A stretch of DNA of 64,000 nt. It comes from Palauibacter sp965207805. GTDB taxonomy: Bacteria > Gemmatimonadota > Gemmatimonadetes > Palauibacterales > Palauibacteraceae. Of this stretch, positions 7,965-16,736 are shown in pieces. The notes beneath the pieces are model-generated. The model saw only the letters and a program-made list of their open reading frames with translations, was not told the origin of the DNA and ran no database searches. The translations under genes were made by a program, and so were the position numbers. The stretch covers positions 3,534,001 through 3,598,000 of the forward strand of contig OZ242312.1 in the NCBI GenBank assembly GCA_965207805.1, in the 5' to 3' direction. Position 1 is the first letter of the stretch. Every line of letters begins with the position of its first letter.

Positions 7965-8924
7965 GTAGGCGGGCGTCGGCCCCCGCAGCCGCGCCCACAC
8001 GCCGTCGCAGGCGGCGAGCACCTCGGCGTCGAGCGGCGGCGCGTCGAAGGCGTCGAGGTTCTCCTCCAGGTGCCCGATGCGGGAGGCGCCGACGATGATG
8101 CAGTCCGCGCCCTCCTGCGCCCGCAGCCAACCCAGCGCGAGCTGCACCGGCGTCAGGTTCGCCTCCCCGGCGATGGTCTCGACCTCGGCCACGGCGTGGA
8201 AGTACTCATCATGCCAGAAGCGGTCCAGGTACATGCGGTTGCCGTCGAAGCGGGTCCCCGGCAGCGGCGCTCCCGGCCGCTGCTTCCCGGTCAGGAGCCC
8301 TCCCGCGAGCGGGTTGTAGACGACGTTCGAGATCCCGTAGCGATCCGTGAAGGCGCGGTACTCCTGCTCGATCCCGCGCGCCGCGAGGTTGTACATGGGT
8401 TGCGCGATCCACGGCTTCGCCCACCCCTCGCGCTCGCAGATGGAGAACATCTCGCACATCTGCCACGCGCTGTAGTTGGACGTCGCCGGATAGTGGATGA
8501 GTCCCTCGACGCGAAGCTCCTCCAGCGTGGCGAGACTCTCCTCTATGGGCGTCTCATAGTCCGGCAGATGCAAATAATAGATGTCGAGATAGTCCGTCCG
8601 GAGCCGCCGCAGCGAATCCTCGATTCCGCGGCGGATCGCGTCGCGCGAAAGGCCTCGGTACTCGACGGGGTCCCCCATGGGATTGCAGACCTTGCTCGCA
8701 AGGATGATCGCCGTGCGCCGGTCCCCGAGGACCTCTCCCAGGATCTCCTCCGACAGGCCCTGGTTGTAGACGTTTGCGGTGTCGAAGAAGTCGATGCCGC
8801 GCTCGAAGCACAGGTCCACCATCGCCGCCGCCGTATCGACATCGGTCTGCGACCCGAACGTCATCGTGCCCATGCAGGCGCGGGACACTTCGAGGTCGGT
8901 ATGGGCGAGTTTTCGTCTCTCCAC
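7956..8924 (-). CDS. Aldo/keto reductase
   Basis: A 322-residue NADPH-dependent aldo/keto reductase of the YajO/YhdN-like group. The start chosen is GTG 8924 (VERRKLAHTDLEVSRACMGT) with AAGGA upstream. The catalytic tetrad is all visible: Asp in IDFFDTANVYN, Tyr in the same segment, Lys in IILASKVCN, and His in DIYYLHLPDYETPIEES. The C-terminal cofactor-binding element is GADCIIVGASRIGHLEENL. It reduces aldehydes or sugars, but the substrate cannot be read from sequence. The nearby class III aminotransferase is divergent, with about 100 bases between the starts that must carry both promoters. Confidence 0.9.
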   Translation of the reverse strand: MERRKLAHTDLEVSRACMGTMTFGSQTDVDTAAAMVDLCFERGIDFFDTANVYNQGLSEEILGEVLGDRRTAIILASKVCNPMGDPVEYRGLSRDAIRRGIEDSLRRLRTDYLDIYYLHLPDYETPIEESLATLEELRVEGLIHYPATSNYSAWQMCEMFSICEREGWAKPWIAQPMYNLAARGIEQEYRAFTDRYGISNVVYNPLAGGLLTGKQRPGAPLPGTRFDGNRMYLDRFWHDEYFHAVAEVETIAGEANLTPVQLALGWLRAQEGADCIIVGASRIGHLEENLDAFDAPPLDAEVLAACDGVWARLRGPTPAYNR

Positions 8925-9024
8925 GATCTTTCGTATCCTTCCGTAAGGAGCCAGTCGTCCGCGAACGCCCTTCCACCCGAGGGCACCGGGCGGCGCCGGC
9001 AACGTAGCAGAACCTCAGCGCGGG

Positions 9025-10359
9025 ATGGAACCGATGACGACGGGCCCGGTCCGGACGCGAACGCTGGAGGAACTCGCCGCGGACGCGGCGGCCCGCTACG
9101 CGGCGGCGAATCCCCTGAGCCAGGCGAGCTTCGAGCGCTCGACCAACTACCTGCCGGGGGCGGATACGCGAACGGTCAACCACTACGACCCCTTCCCCGT
9201 CACCATCGTCCGCGGCGAAGGGTCGCGGCTCCACGACCTCGACGGGCACGTCTACGTCGATTTCCTGAACGACTATACCGCCGGGCTCTACGGCCACTCG
9301 AACCCCGCGATCCAGGCCGCGATCGTGGAGGCGGCGGGGAGGGGCCTGACCCTGGGCGGTCCGAGCCCGAACCAGCAGGAGTTCGCCGAACTCATCTGCC
9401 GCCGATTTCCGTCCGTAGAGCGTCTGCGCTTCACGAACTCCGGGACGGAGGCGAACCTCATGGCCGTCAGCCTGGCGCGGGCGGTGACGTATCGTGAGGG
9501 CGTGCTCGTGTTCGACGGCGCGTATCACGGCGGGCCCCTGAATTTCACCGGCCCGGACCGGCGCCTCAACGTACCCTTCCCGTGGACGGTCGCGGACTAC
9601 AACGATGCCGAGTCCGCGCGATCCCTCATCGCCGAACGGGCGACGGAACTCGCCTGCGTGCTCGTCGAGCCGATGCTCGCGGGCGGCGGGTGCATCCCCG
9701 GGACGCGGGTATTTCTGAACGCGCTGCGGGATGCGACGCGCCGGGCGGGCGTCCTGCTCATCTTCGACGAGGTCCAGACGTCGCGGCTCGCTCCGGGCGG
9801 CCTGCAGGGGGCGCTCGACATCCACGCCGACCTTACGACCTTCGGAAAGTACCTCGGGGGCGGCGCCTCCTTCGGCGCCTTCGGGGGCCGCGCCGATCTC
9901 ATGGACCGCTTCGATCCGCGCCGGGAGCATCACCTCAGCCACCCCGGCACGCACAACAACAACTCGCTGACCATGGCGGCGGGCCTCGCGGGGCTGCGCG
10001 ATGTGTTCACGCCCGACGCGGTGCGCCGGCTGACGGTGCGGGGAGACGCCCTGCGCGCCGCCCTCAACGGGGTCGCGGCGGCGAGGGACGCGCCTGCGCA
10101 GGTGACGGGCCGCGGTTCGATCATGACGGTCCACTTCCAGCGCACGCCGATCCGCCGCCGCGCCGATGTCGCCCACACGCCGATGGCGGCCCGCGACCTG
10201 TTCCAGCTCGAGATGCTGCTGGCGGGGTTCTACGTGGCCCGCCGGGGGTTCGTCACGGTCTCGCTCGCGCACGATGACGAGGACTGCGACGCGCTCGTCG
10301 CGGCTTTCGACGCCTTCCTCGGCCGGCACGCCGCGGCGATCGACGCCGCCCTCGGCTGA
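9025..10359 (+). CDS. Class III PLP aminotransferase / aminomutase
   Basis: A 444-residue PLP enzyme of the class III (fold type I) family, closest in appearance to glutamate-1-semialdehyde 2,1-aminomutase and related aspartate-aminotransferase-family proteins. Landmarks are LRFTNSGTEANLMAVSLARA (cofactor phosphate site), VFDGAYHGG, VLLIFDEVQTSR (the Asp that pairs with the pyridine nitrogen), TTFGKYLGGGASFGAFGG with the PLP lysine, and THNNNSL. It is unlikely to be the haem-pathway hemL: it stands alone among catabolic genes and differs in the N-terminal region. The substrate is unknown; a beta-amino acid or amine is likely for this subgroup. The start is ATG 9025; a second ATG three codons later is possible. 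Confidence 0.88.
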   Translation: MEPMTTGPVRTRTLEELAADAAARYAAANPLSQASFERSTNYLPGADTRTVNHYDPFPVTIVRGEGSRLHDLDGHVYVDFLNDYTAGLYGHSNPAIQAAIVEAAGRGLTLGGPSPNQQEFAELICRRFPSVERLRFTNSGTEANLMAVSLARAVTYREGVLVFDGAYHGGPLNFTGPDRRLNVPFPWTVADYNDAESARSLIAERATELACVLVEPMLAGGGCIPGTRVFLNALRDATRRAGVLLIFDEVQTSRLAPGGLQGALDIHADLTTFGKYLGGGASFGAFGGRADLMDRFDPRREHHLSHPGTHNNNSLTMAAGLAGLRDVFTPDAVRRLTVRGDALRAALNGVAAARDAPAQVTGRGSIMTVHFQRTPIRRRADVAHTPMAARDLFQLEMLLAGFYVARRGFVTVSLAHDDEDCDALVAAFDAFLGRHAAAIDAALG

Positions 10360-10392
10360 CAGCGCATTGCAGTGCAGGGAGGGCACCAGGTG

Positions 10393-11490
10393 ATGATGCG
10401 AACGAGATCAAGGGCGAGATCAGGGGCGAGATCGAAAACGAGGTCGGTACGAGCGGCGATGGTCGCATCGTTGCTGTCCATGATCGGGGTCGGTTCCGTC
10501 GCGGGCCAGGCGGCGGCGGAGTGCGGGGAGCGGGCGTCGCTTCATATCCTCGTCACGGAGGAGTCCGGGGCGCTCAACCTTCCCGGAGCCACGGTCGTCC
10601 TCCGCTGGACCGGCGATCAGGTGCTGAGGCCGCTGCGCGAACCCGCCGGACCCGACGGGCGCTTCTCGGTCTGCGTTCCCGCCGCTGCGCGGTCGGCGAC
10701 GGTATGGGCGGAGTTCGGGAATGATTCGAGCGAGGAGGCGGCGGTCGCCTTCGAACTCGGCACGCCCGTCGAAGTCCACCTGCGCGTCCTGTTCGGAGAC
10801 ACCGAGCCGGGAAGGGTCGTGGGCCGCGTGCTCGATGCGTCCACGGAGGAGCCCGTGGCCACGGCCACCGTGTCGCTGGTTGGGCGGCCGGCCGAGGTCC
10901 AGAGCGACCGCCAGGGCCGCTTCGCCCTCACCGGTGTGCCCGGCGGGGAGCACCTGCTGGAGGTCGAGAGGATCGGCTACGCTTCCCTCCGCTACCAGGT
11001 GACGGTGGTCCGCGGGCTGAGCACGGAACTCCAGATCGGCCTTGTGCCCGCACCGGTGGAGATGGAACCGCTCGTGGTGACCGCGACCCGCCCGCGACGG
11101 CTGGAAATCAACGGATTCTACGACCGCAAGTACTTCGGCGAACTGGTTGGCGGGGGCACGTACTTCACGCTCGAGGACATTGACCGGCGGCGCCCGCTCC
11201 GCGTCTCGCACATGCTCGCCGACGCACCCGGCATCCGCCTTCGCTGCCCCGGCTCCGGGTTCCGCGACTGCTGGGTCGAGAGCAGGAGGGCGTCCGGAGG
11301 ATTCACGCCCGGCGGCTGTGAACTCAGCGCCTATCTCGATGGTTCTCCGATTCCGGTCCGGGAACTGGACACGCTCGTGTTGCCGGTCGAGGTCGCCGGC
11401 ATCGAGGTGTACCAGGGGGCCGGCGAGCTGCCGCCGGAGTTCGGCGGATACGACGCCCGCTGCGGGGCCGTGGTGATCTGGACGAAGTAG
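10393..11490 (+). CDS. Secreted carboxypeptidase-regulatory-like protein with TonB plug
   Basis: A 365-residue exported protein. An arginine-rich start (MMRTRSRARSGARSKTRSVR) is followed by a hydrophobic signal (VASLLSMIGVGSVAGQAAA). Residues about 40-130 and 135-215 are two CarboxypepD-reg-like beta-sandwiches (GATVVLRW and GRFSVC; then GRVVGRVLDASTEEPVA and LTGVPGGEHLLEVERIGYAS). The C-terminal 150 residues are a TonB-receptor plug-like domain (EPLVVTATRPRR, SHMLADAPGIRLRC, GIEVYQGAGELPPEFGGYDA). There is no beta-barrel after the plug. Such truncated plug proteins are abundant in Gemmatimonadota and Bacteroidota. The start follows GGAGGG at a good distance. Role: probably envelope binding or signalling; unproven. 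Confidence 0.75.
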   Translation: MMRTRSRARSGARSKTRSVRAAMVASLLSMIGVGSVAGQAAAECGERASLHILVTEESGALNLPGATVVLRWTGDQVLRPLREPAGPDGRFSVCVPAAARSATVWAEFGNDSSEEAAVAFELGTPVEVHLRVLFGDTEPGRVVGRVLDASTEEPVATATVSLVGRPAEVQSDRQGRFALTGVPGGEHLLEVERIGYASLRYQVTVVRGLSTELQIGLVPAPVEMEPLVVTATRPRRLEINGFYDRKYFGELVGGGTYFTLEDIDRRRPLRVSHMLADAPGIRLRCPGSGFRDCWVESRRASGGFTPGGCELSAYLDGSPIPVRELDTLVLPVEVAGIEVYQGAGELPPEFGGYDARCGAVVIWTK

Positions 11491-11515
11491 CCCGGGGGCG
11501 GTCCTCTAAAGTCCT

Positions 11516-12565
11516 CTACCTCACGCGCACATGCTTCTCGAGCATGCGGCGGCGCACGACGCCGCCGTAGACGTTGCCCTCCGAATCCACGCCCACGGCT
11601 TCGGCCCCGCTGTGCTCGATCGTCGTGGACTCGATGTCCTCGATGAAGTACGAGACCGACCCGTCCCGCGCGCTCCCGACCCGGATCCCCTTCTTCCAGC
11701 CGGGGTTGTTCGGCCCCCAGCTCTCGGAATCCGCGACGTAGATGGTGTCGTCCTCGTCGATGAAGATCCCGCTGGGACGGCTGAACTGCTTCCATTCCTC
11801 CAGGAACGTTCCGTCTTCGAGGAAGATCTGGATGCGGTTGTTCGCGCGGTCCCCGATGAAGATCCGTCCCTGCGAATCCCGGGCGATGGCGTGCGGCGTG
11901 CTGAACTGGCCGGGCCCCGAGCCCGGTCCTCCCCATGCATCCAGGAAATCCCCCTCGGGATTGAAGCGCACGACGCGATCGTTGCCTTCGCCGTGACCTT
12001 CGATGACGAGGAAGTCGCCGCCGGGAAGGACGAGGACGTCCGTCGGCTGGTTGAATACGTCGGGACCGAGACCCGCGACGCCGGCCTGGCCGAGCGTGAG
12101 CAGGAGTTCGCCGTCGGAGCTGAACTTGAACACCTGGTGCCCGAGTTCGCCGTTTCCGCGGGCGTCCGTCGCCCAGACGTTTCCCTCATGGTCGACGTGG
12201 AACCCGTGCGGATAGTTGAACAGTCCCGCCCCCCAGGAAGCGAGCGCCCGGCCGGACATGTCGTACTTGACGATCGGGTCTTCGGGCCGGTCGGCGCAGC
12301 TGTTCTCGAAGCAGCGGTGCATGACGTAGAGATGGCCGTCGGGTCCCTGCTCGACGCCCGTGACCTGCCCCCATTGCACCGCGCCCGGGGGCAGTTCCGC
12401 CCAGGGCTCCAGGCGCTCGTACGGGTTGGGCAAATCGTTGACGGGCTCCAGCTCCGGTGCCGCGCCGTCTGCGTTCGCGGCACTGCCTCCGTCGCCGGAG
12501 CCGCCGCACGCCGCGACCGCGATGAGACAGAAAAGGCTGCCGAGTCGTGTGGTTCGCCGTGTCAT
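11516..12565 (-). CDS. NHL-repeat lipoprotein
   Basis: A 349-residue lipoprotein: signal LGSLFCLIAVAACGG with a lipobox before Cys20. The rest is a six-bladed NHL propeller with repeats such as QVTGVEQGPDGHLYVMHRC, FHVDHEGNVWATDARGNG, AIARDSQGRIFIGDRANNRI and GIFIDEDDTIYVADSESWG. The architecture resembles the propeller of peptidyl-alpha-hydroxyglycine alpha-amidating lyase and other NHL sensors. A conserved Cys pair (CFENSC) may be a disulfide. It is the third gene of a tight operon: its ATG (12563-12565) overlaps the TGA of the thioesterase gene by four bases. The amide-cleaving amidase two genes upstream suggests a shared amide or peptide substrate, but this is inference. Confidence 0.82.
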   Translation of the reverse strand: MTRRTTRLGSLFCLIAVAACGGSGDGGSAANADGAAPELEPVNDLPNPYERLEPWAELPPGAVQWGQVTGVEQGPDGHLYVMHRCFENSCADRPEDPIVKYDMSGRALASWGAGLFNYPHGFHVDHEGNVWATDARGNGELGHQVFKFSSDGELLLTLGQAGVAGLGPDVFNQPTDVLVLPGGDFLVIEGHGEGNDRVVRFNPEGDFLDAWGGPGSGPGQFSTPHAIARDSQGRIFIGDRANNRIQIFLEDGTFLEEWKQFSRPSGIFIDEDDTIYVADSESWGPNNPGWKKGIRVGSARDGSVSYFIEDIESTTIEHSGAEAVGVDSEGNVYGGVVRRRMLEKHVRVR

Positions 12566-13509
12566 TTGTCGTCTCCCTCATCGGTTACGGGCCCGTCGGC
12601 CGGAGCGGGACCGTCGGTCGGAGCGGGCCCGTCGGCTGGAGCGGGACGGCCGCCTGTTCGGATCACCCCTTCCTGGGCGACCGAGGCCACGAGCGCTCCT
12701 TCCCGCGTGAAGAAGCTCCCGCGCGTGAACGCCCGCGCGCCGCTCGCGACGGTGCTCTCGGTCACGTACAGGAGCCACTCGTCGACCCGGAAGGGGCGGT
12801 GGAACCAGATCGCGTGGTCGAGCGAGGCGCCCATCAGGTCGCGGTCGAAGAAGGTGCGCCCGTGCGGAACGAGAGCCGCTCGCAGGAGCCCGTAGTCCGA
12901 GGCATAGGCGAGTACGGCCTGGTGGTCGAGCGGGTCATCGCCCAGATCCCCCACCGTGCGAATCCAGGCGCGTCGGACGGGCCGGTCGGGCTTCGGCCGG
13001 AACGGGTCCAGCGGGGCGACGGGGCGGCGGTCGAGCGGCCGGTCCTGCGTGAGCAGGGAGCGGAGCGGCTCGGGGACGCGGCCGGCCTGCCGCCGTATGA
13101 TGTCGATCTCCGACTCGAGCGCTTCCGGCGGCAGCACATCCGGCATCGTATCCTGGTGCTCGATGCCGTCCTCCGTCTTGTGGAAGGAGGCGGACATGTT
13201 GAAGATCGCGCGGCCGTGCTGGATCCCCGTCACGCGCCGCGTGGTGAAGCTCCGTCCGTCACGCAGGCGGTCCACGAAGTAGACGACCGGGATCTCCAGG
13301 TCGCCGGCCAGGATGAAGTACCCGTGCAGCGAGTGTGCGGAGCGGTCCTCGTTGTCGACGGTCCGGCGCGCCGCCACGAGCGACTGGGCGAGCACCTGTC
13401 CCCCGAAGATCCGGCCCGAGCCGATGTCCCGGTTCTGCCCGCGATAGATGTTCCGCTCGACCGGCTCGAGGTCGAACAGATCGACCAGATCCTGTGCGGT
13501 GTAGGTCAC
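12562..13509 (-). CDS. tesB: Acyl-CoA thioesterase II
   Basis: A 315-residue double-hotdog thioesterase of the TesB family. The three active-site elements of E. coli TesB are present: Asp in AYASDYGLL, Ser/Thr in DLMGASLDHAIWFHRP, and Gln in GALVASVAQEGVIR. The N-terminal hotdog shows SGRIFGGQVLAQSLVAARRT and SFTTRRVTGIQHGRAIFNM. The extreme C-terminus has a short tandem repeat (PADGPAPTDGPAPADGP), a low-complexity tail that is not in the usual family. It hydrolyses acyl-CoA to free acid and CoA in the cytoplasm. It starts with GTG at 13509, overlapping the amidase stop by four bases, and so is translationally coupled. Confidence 0.92.
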   Translation of the reverse strand: MTYTAQDLVDLFDLEPVERNIYRGQNRDIGSGRIFGGQVLAQSLVAARRTVDNEDRSAHSLHGYFILAGDLEIPVVYFVDRLRDGRSFTTRRVTGIQHGRAIFNMSASFHKTEDGIEHQDTMPDVLPPEALESEIDIIRRQAGRVPEPLRSLLTQDRPLDRRPVAPLDPFRPKPDRPVRRAWIRTVGDLGDDPLDHQAVLAYASDYGLLRAALVPHGRTFFDRDLMGASLDHAIWFHRPFRVDEWLLYVTESTVASGARAFTRGSFFTREGALVASVAQEGVIRTGGRPAPADGPAPTDGPAPADGPVTDEGDDK

Positions 13510-15257
13510 GGGAAGCTCTCGGGCGGAACGCGACGCAGGGTGGCCTGCTCGAAGGCGTACGCGAGTTCGATGAGCCGCAGCTCGCTGCAGGCCGCCCCCG
13601 TGAACCCGATCCCGAACGGCGCGGGCCGGGCGTCGAACCCCTCCGGAAACGCGGGCGTTGGCGTGTTGGGCACGAAGCCGAAGGGCACGACGATGTGCGG
13701 GTACTGCGCCCGCGCCGCGAGCGCGGCCCCCCGGCTTCCCGGCGTGAAAATCGCGTCGAGGTCGTATTCCTCGAGCACGGCGTCGATCCCCCGCTCCTGG
13801 CTCAGGAGCGAGTCCTTCGCCATGTCCGCCGCGTTCCGGGCCCGGTCCGCCTCCACGTCCATCTCATCGGAGATGTCGTAGCGCGACTGCTCGTACTTCA
13901 TCGACCCGGCAGCGCGGTGGGCGAGGTTCCACTCCCGAAGCTCGGTGAGCGTCCCGACCGGCGCCGAGGGCCCGAGCGACGCGAGCCACGCGTCGAAATC
14001 GCGCTTCATCCCGTACTTGAAGTTGACCGAACACCCCTCGTCCGACCCCTTCGCCTGGTGCCCGCCGATGCAGAGGGGCCACGTGTTGAAGTTCGCATCG
14101 GGGTCCGGATCGACGAAGCTGGGAATCTCGGCCGGGTCCACGACCACCGCGCCGGCCGCCTCGAGCACGGAAATCGCGTCCGCCATGAGCGCTGCCGCTT
14201 CGCCGCGGAGGCCGCCGATCGTCTCGCCCCCGACCTCGACCGGATCGTAGTAGAAGGCCCGGGGGATCCCGATCCGGGCGCCCTCCAGCCCGTCGGCGTT
14301 CAGGAACGGCGTGTAGTCGCGGCCCGGCGGCGCCTCGCAGCGCGCGGTGGCCGCGTCGTTCGGGTCGGGCGCGGCCCCCTCCATCGCGCCGAGCATGATC
14401 GCAGCATCGGTCACCGTGCGGGCCATCGGCCCCGCCATGTCGTGGTCCAGCGTCACGGGCGCCACGCCCCAGCGGCTGACGCGCGCGATCGTCGGCCGGA
14501 TGCCGACGAGCATGTTCGCGTTCGAAGGACTGATGATCGACCCGCCCGTGTCCGTCCCCACGTTCGCGGACCAGAAGCTCGCCGCCGTCCCGATCCCCGA
14601 ACTGGAGCCGCCCGTGGTGAGCGCCGGACGCCCGTCGTTCCGGCCTTCGCGCGGGTCGCGTCGCGGATCGTAGGGGTTGAGGCCGTAGCCCGTGAGCGCG
14701 TTGTAGTTGCCCGGCATCTGGTTCGGTGGCCCGGCCATGAAGTTCGCGAACTCCGTGAGCCCGGCTTTCGCGATGATGATCGCGCCCGCCTCCCGCAGGT
14801 TCGTCGTCAGCGTGGCCTCGTAGGGCGGGTAATAGCCTTCAAAGGCGAGCGACCCGCCTGTCGTCGGGATGTGCGTCGTGTGAATGTTGTCCTTGAGCGC
14901 GACCGGGATGCCGTGCAGCGGACCCCGCACGTTGCCCGCCGCCCGCTCCGCGTCGAGCGCCTCGGCCTCCGCGAGGGCATTCGGATTGACCGAGACCGCC
15001 GCGTTGAGTTGCCACTCGTAGCGCGCGATCCGCGCCAGGTGCTCCATGACGATCTGTCGCGACGTGACCCGCCCGCTCTCCATCGCCGCCCGCAGCTCGG
15101 GAATCGTCGCCTCCACCACGTCGAACGGTTCCGCCCGGGACGCCGGGCCCCCGCAGGCCACCGCCATCACGGTGAGCAGCACGCTCGCGGACAGCACGCT
15201 CCCCAGCCGGAATCCGGCCCTCGTGGCGCGGGCGTTGGCGCTCGGAACTGACTTCAT
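13506..15257 (-). CDS. Amidase-signature lipoprotein
   Basis: A 583-residue amidase-signature enzyme with a lipoprotein leader (LGSVLSASVLLTVMAVACGG). The start chosen is ATG 15257, which has GGAGGATCCC upstream. The Ser-cisSer-Lys triad is visible: Lys in GIPVALKDNIHT, the cis-Ser in NVGTDTGGSIISPSN, and the Ser nucleophile region in TTGGSSSGIGTAASF. The C-terminal part is longer than in GatA-like enzymes, with DLDAIFTPGSRGAALAARA. It would hydrolyse amides or peptides outside the inner membrane. It is the first gene of a three-gene operon (amidase, tesB, NHL lipoprotein) with 4-base overlaps at both junctions. The divergent gene at 15393 shares its promoter region. Confidence 0.9.
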   Translation of the reverse strand: MKSVPSANARATRAGFRLGSVLSASVLLTVMAVACGGPASRAEPFDVVEATIPELRAAMESGRVTSRQIVMEHLARIARYEWQLNAAVSVNPNALAEAEALDAERAAGNVRGPLHGIPVALKDNIHTTHIPTTGGSLAFEGYYPPYEATLTTNLREAGAIIIAKAGLTEFANFMAGPPNQMPGNYNALTGYGLNPYDPRRDPREGRNDGRPALTTGGSSSGIGTAASFWSANVGTDTGGSIISPSNANMLVGIRPTIARVSRWGVAPVTLDHDMAGPMARTVTDAAIMLGAMEGAAPDPNDAATARCEAPPGRDYTPFLNADGLEGARIGIPRAFYYDPVEVGGETIGGLRGEAAALMADAISVLEAAGAVVVDPAEIPSFVDPDPDANFNTWPLCIGGHQAKGSDEGCSVNFKYGMKRDFDAWLASLGPSAPVGTLTELREWNLAHRAAGSMKYEQSRYDISDEMDVEADRARNAADMAKDSLLSQERGIDAVLEEYDLDAIFTPGSRGAALAARAQYPHIVVPFGFVPNTPTPAFPEGFDARPAPFGIGFTGAACSELRLIELAYAFEQATLRRVPPESFP

Positions 15258-15392
15258 GGGATCCTCCGATTCCCGGGATTCTGACGCGGATCTCGAATCT
15301 CGCCCCGTCGTCGCCGTATAGTAAGGGATGACCCGCTGCCCGCCGTAGCCATGGGACTTCCGAGACACGACACCAGATCAAGGGAGACCGCC

Positions 15393-16256
15393 GTGTTCAG
15401 CAGACTCCTCACCGCTTCCGCTCTCGTCGCCCTCGCGACCGTCGCCCCCGTCCCGCTCCACGCTCAGGACTTGGACGCCCCGCGTCCGATCGACCGCCTC
15501 GACACGGTGTGGATCGAGGAGATGACGTGGATGGAGGTGCGCGACGCCCTGGCCGAGGGGATGACGACGGCGATCATCGGCACCGGAGGCGTCGAACAGA
15601 ACGGCCCCTACCTGGCGAGCGGCAAGCACAACTTCGTGCTGCAGGCCACGGCGGAGGCGATCGCGCGCGAACTGGGGAACGCGCTCGTCGCCCCCGTCAT
15701 CAAGCTGGTCCCGGAGGGGAGCATCGATCCGCCGTCCGGACACATGCGCTACCATGCGACGATCAGCGTCCGTCAGGAGACGTTCGAGGCCATGCTCACC
15801 GACGTCCTGGGCAGCCTCGCCGCGCACGGGTTCGAGAACCTTGTCCTCATTGGCGACAGCGGAGGAAACGTGAGCGGAATGGAGAACGTGGCCGCCGCCC
15901 TCAACCGCGCTTGGGCGGACCGGCCGGCCCGCGTCCATTTCATTCCGGAGTACTATACGGAGGACATCTATAGCTGCGACTATCTGAAGGAGGAACTGGG
16001 GATATTCCAGCAGCCGGACGAGTGCGTGGCGACCCGCAACGAGTACCACGACGACTATCACTATTCATCAATAATGGCGACAGTCGATCCGAACACGATC
16101 CGGGCGGACCAGCGGCTTGAGGCCGACCTCTTCTCCATCAACGGCGTCGACCTCTCACCTCTGGAGTTGACGGTGGCGAACGGACGGCGCCTCGTCGACT
16201 ACCGCGCCGAGATCACCGCCCGCGCCATCCGCCGCTCGATCGACGGCAACGACTGA
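15393..16256 (+). CDS. Secreted creatininase-family amidohydrolase
   Basis: A 287-residue exported protein: Sec signal LLTASALVALATVAPVPLHA from GTG 15393, with AAGGGAG upstream. The creatininase fold is shown by GTGGVEQNGPYLASGKHNFV, PPSGHMRYHATISVRQETFE and GFENLVLIGDSGGNVSGMEN. Compared with classical creatininases (EQHGPH, NGHGGN), two histidines are replaced (EQNGPY, GDSGGN) and a GKHN motif stands in, so the metal site differs; this variant occurs in a known secreted branch. Reaction: probably hydrolysis of a cyclic or linear amide. It faces the amidase operon divergently, and the two together suggest extracellular amide use. Confidence 0.8.
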   Translation: MFSRLLTASALVALATVAPVPLHAQDLDAPRPIDRLDTVWIEEMTWMEVRDALAEGMTTAIIGTGGVEQNGPYLASGKHNFVLQATAEAIARELGNALVAPVIKLVPEGSIDPPSGHMRYHATISVRQETFEAMLTDVLGSLAAHGFENLVLIGDSGGNVSGMENVAAALNRAWADRPARVHFIPEYYTEDIYSCDYLKEELGIFQQPDECVATRNEYHDDYHYSSIMATVDPNTIRADQRLEADLFSINGVDLSPLELTVANGRRLVDYRAEITARAIRRSIDGND

Positions 16257-16274
16257 CGCCCCCGGGCGCTGCGA

Positions 16275-16607
16275 TCACGCCGCGTTGCCCGGTCCGGCCG
16301 CCGCGCCGTTGAACACCTTCGCCTCGATCCGGGCCACCCGTTCCGTGATTTCCACACGGAACCCGTGTACTTCGCCGCGGAGGTCGTTCACCTCGCTTCG
16401 CACCCCCTGAATCTCCTCCCGAAGCTCCGCGCGCATCCCCTGCATCTCTCCGCGAAGCCCGTGGATCTCGCCGCGGATCTCGCCGCGAAGCCCGCGCATC
16501 TCGCCGCGCATTCCCTTCATGTCGTCGCGGTGCCTGTGCGAAACGCCGAGGATGAGCGCGGCCAGCGCCGCGCCCACACTCAGAATCCCGATGAGTTCCG
16601 CTCCCAT
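16275..16607 (-). CDS. Small membrane-anchored coiled-coil protein
   Basis: A 110-residue protein: one N-terminal transmembrane helix (ELIGILSVGAALAALILGVS) and then a long heptad-like helix built from near-repeats of the type MRGEMRGLRGEIRGEI, HGLRGEMQGMRAELREEI and VRSEVNDLRGEVHGF. Start ATG 16607 is preceded by GGAGGAGG, whereas an earlier GTG at 16637 has no such site. The helix resembles the Apc/DUF1640-like and bZIP-type repeats found in small bacterial membrane proteins; the repeats arose by internal duplication of an 11-residue unit. Function unknown. It converges on the creatininase-family gene with an 18-base gap rich in G and C (cgcccccgggcg). Confidence 0.7.
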   Translation of the reverse strand: MGAELIGILSVGAALAALILGVSHRHRDDMKGMRGEMRGLRGEIRGEIHGLRGEMQGMRAELREEIQGVRSEVNDLRGEVHGFRVEITERVARIEAKVFNGAAAGPGNAA

Positions 16608-16736
16608 CCCGTTCGACCTCCTCCGGAACCGAATCACGTGCTGCAGCTCTCCGGACCGCAGCCTTCCGTGTCCAGGTTCCCGGTAACCCTCAAGCTGGGA
16701 TCAACGGGCGTCCTCGTCTAGCTCCCTGTCACAATG

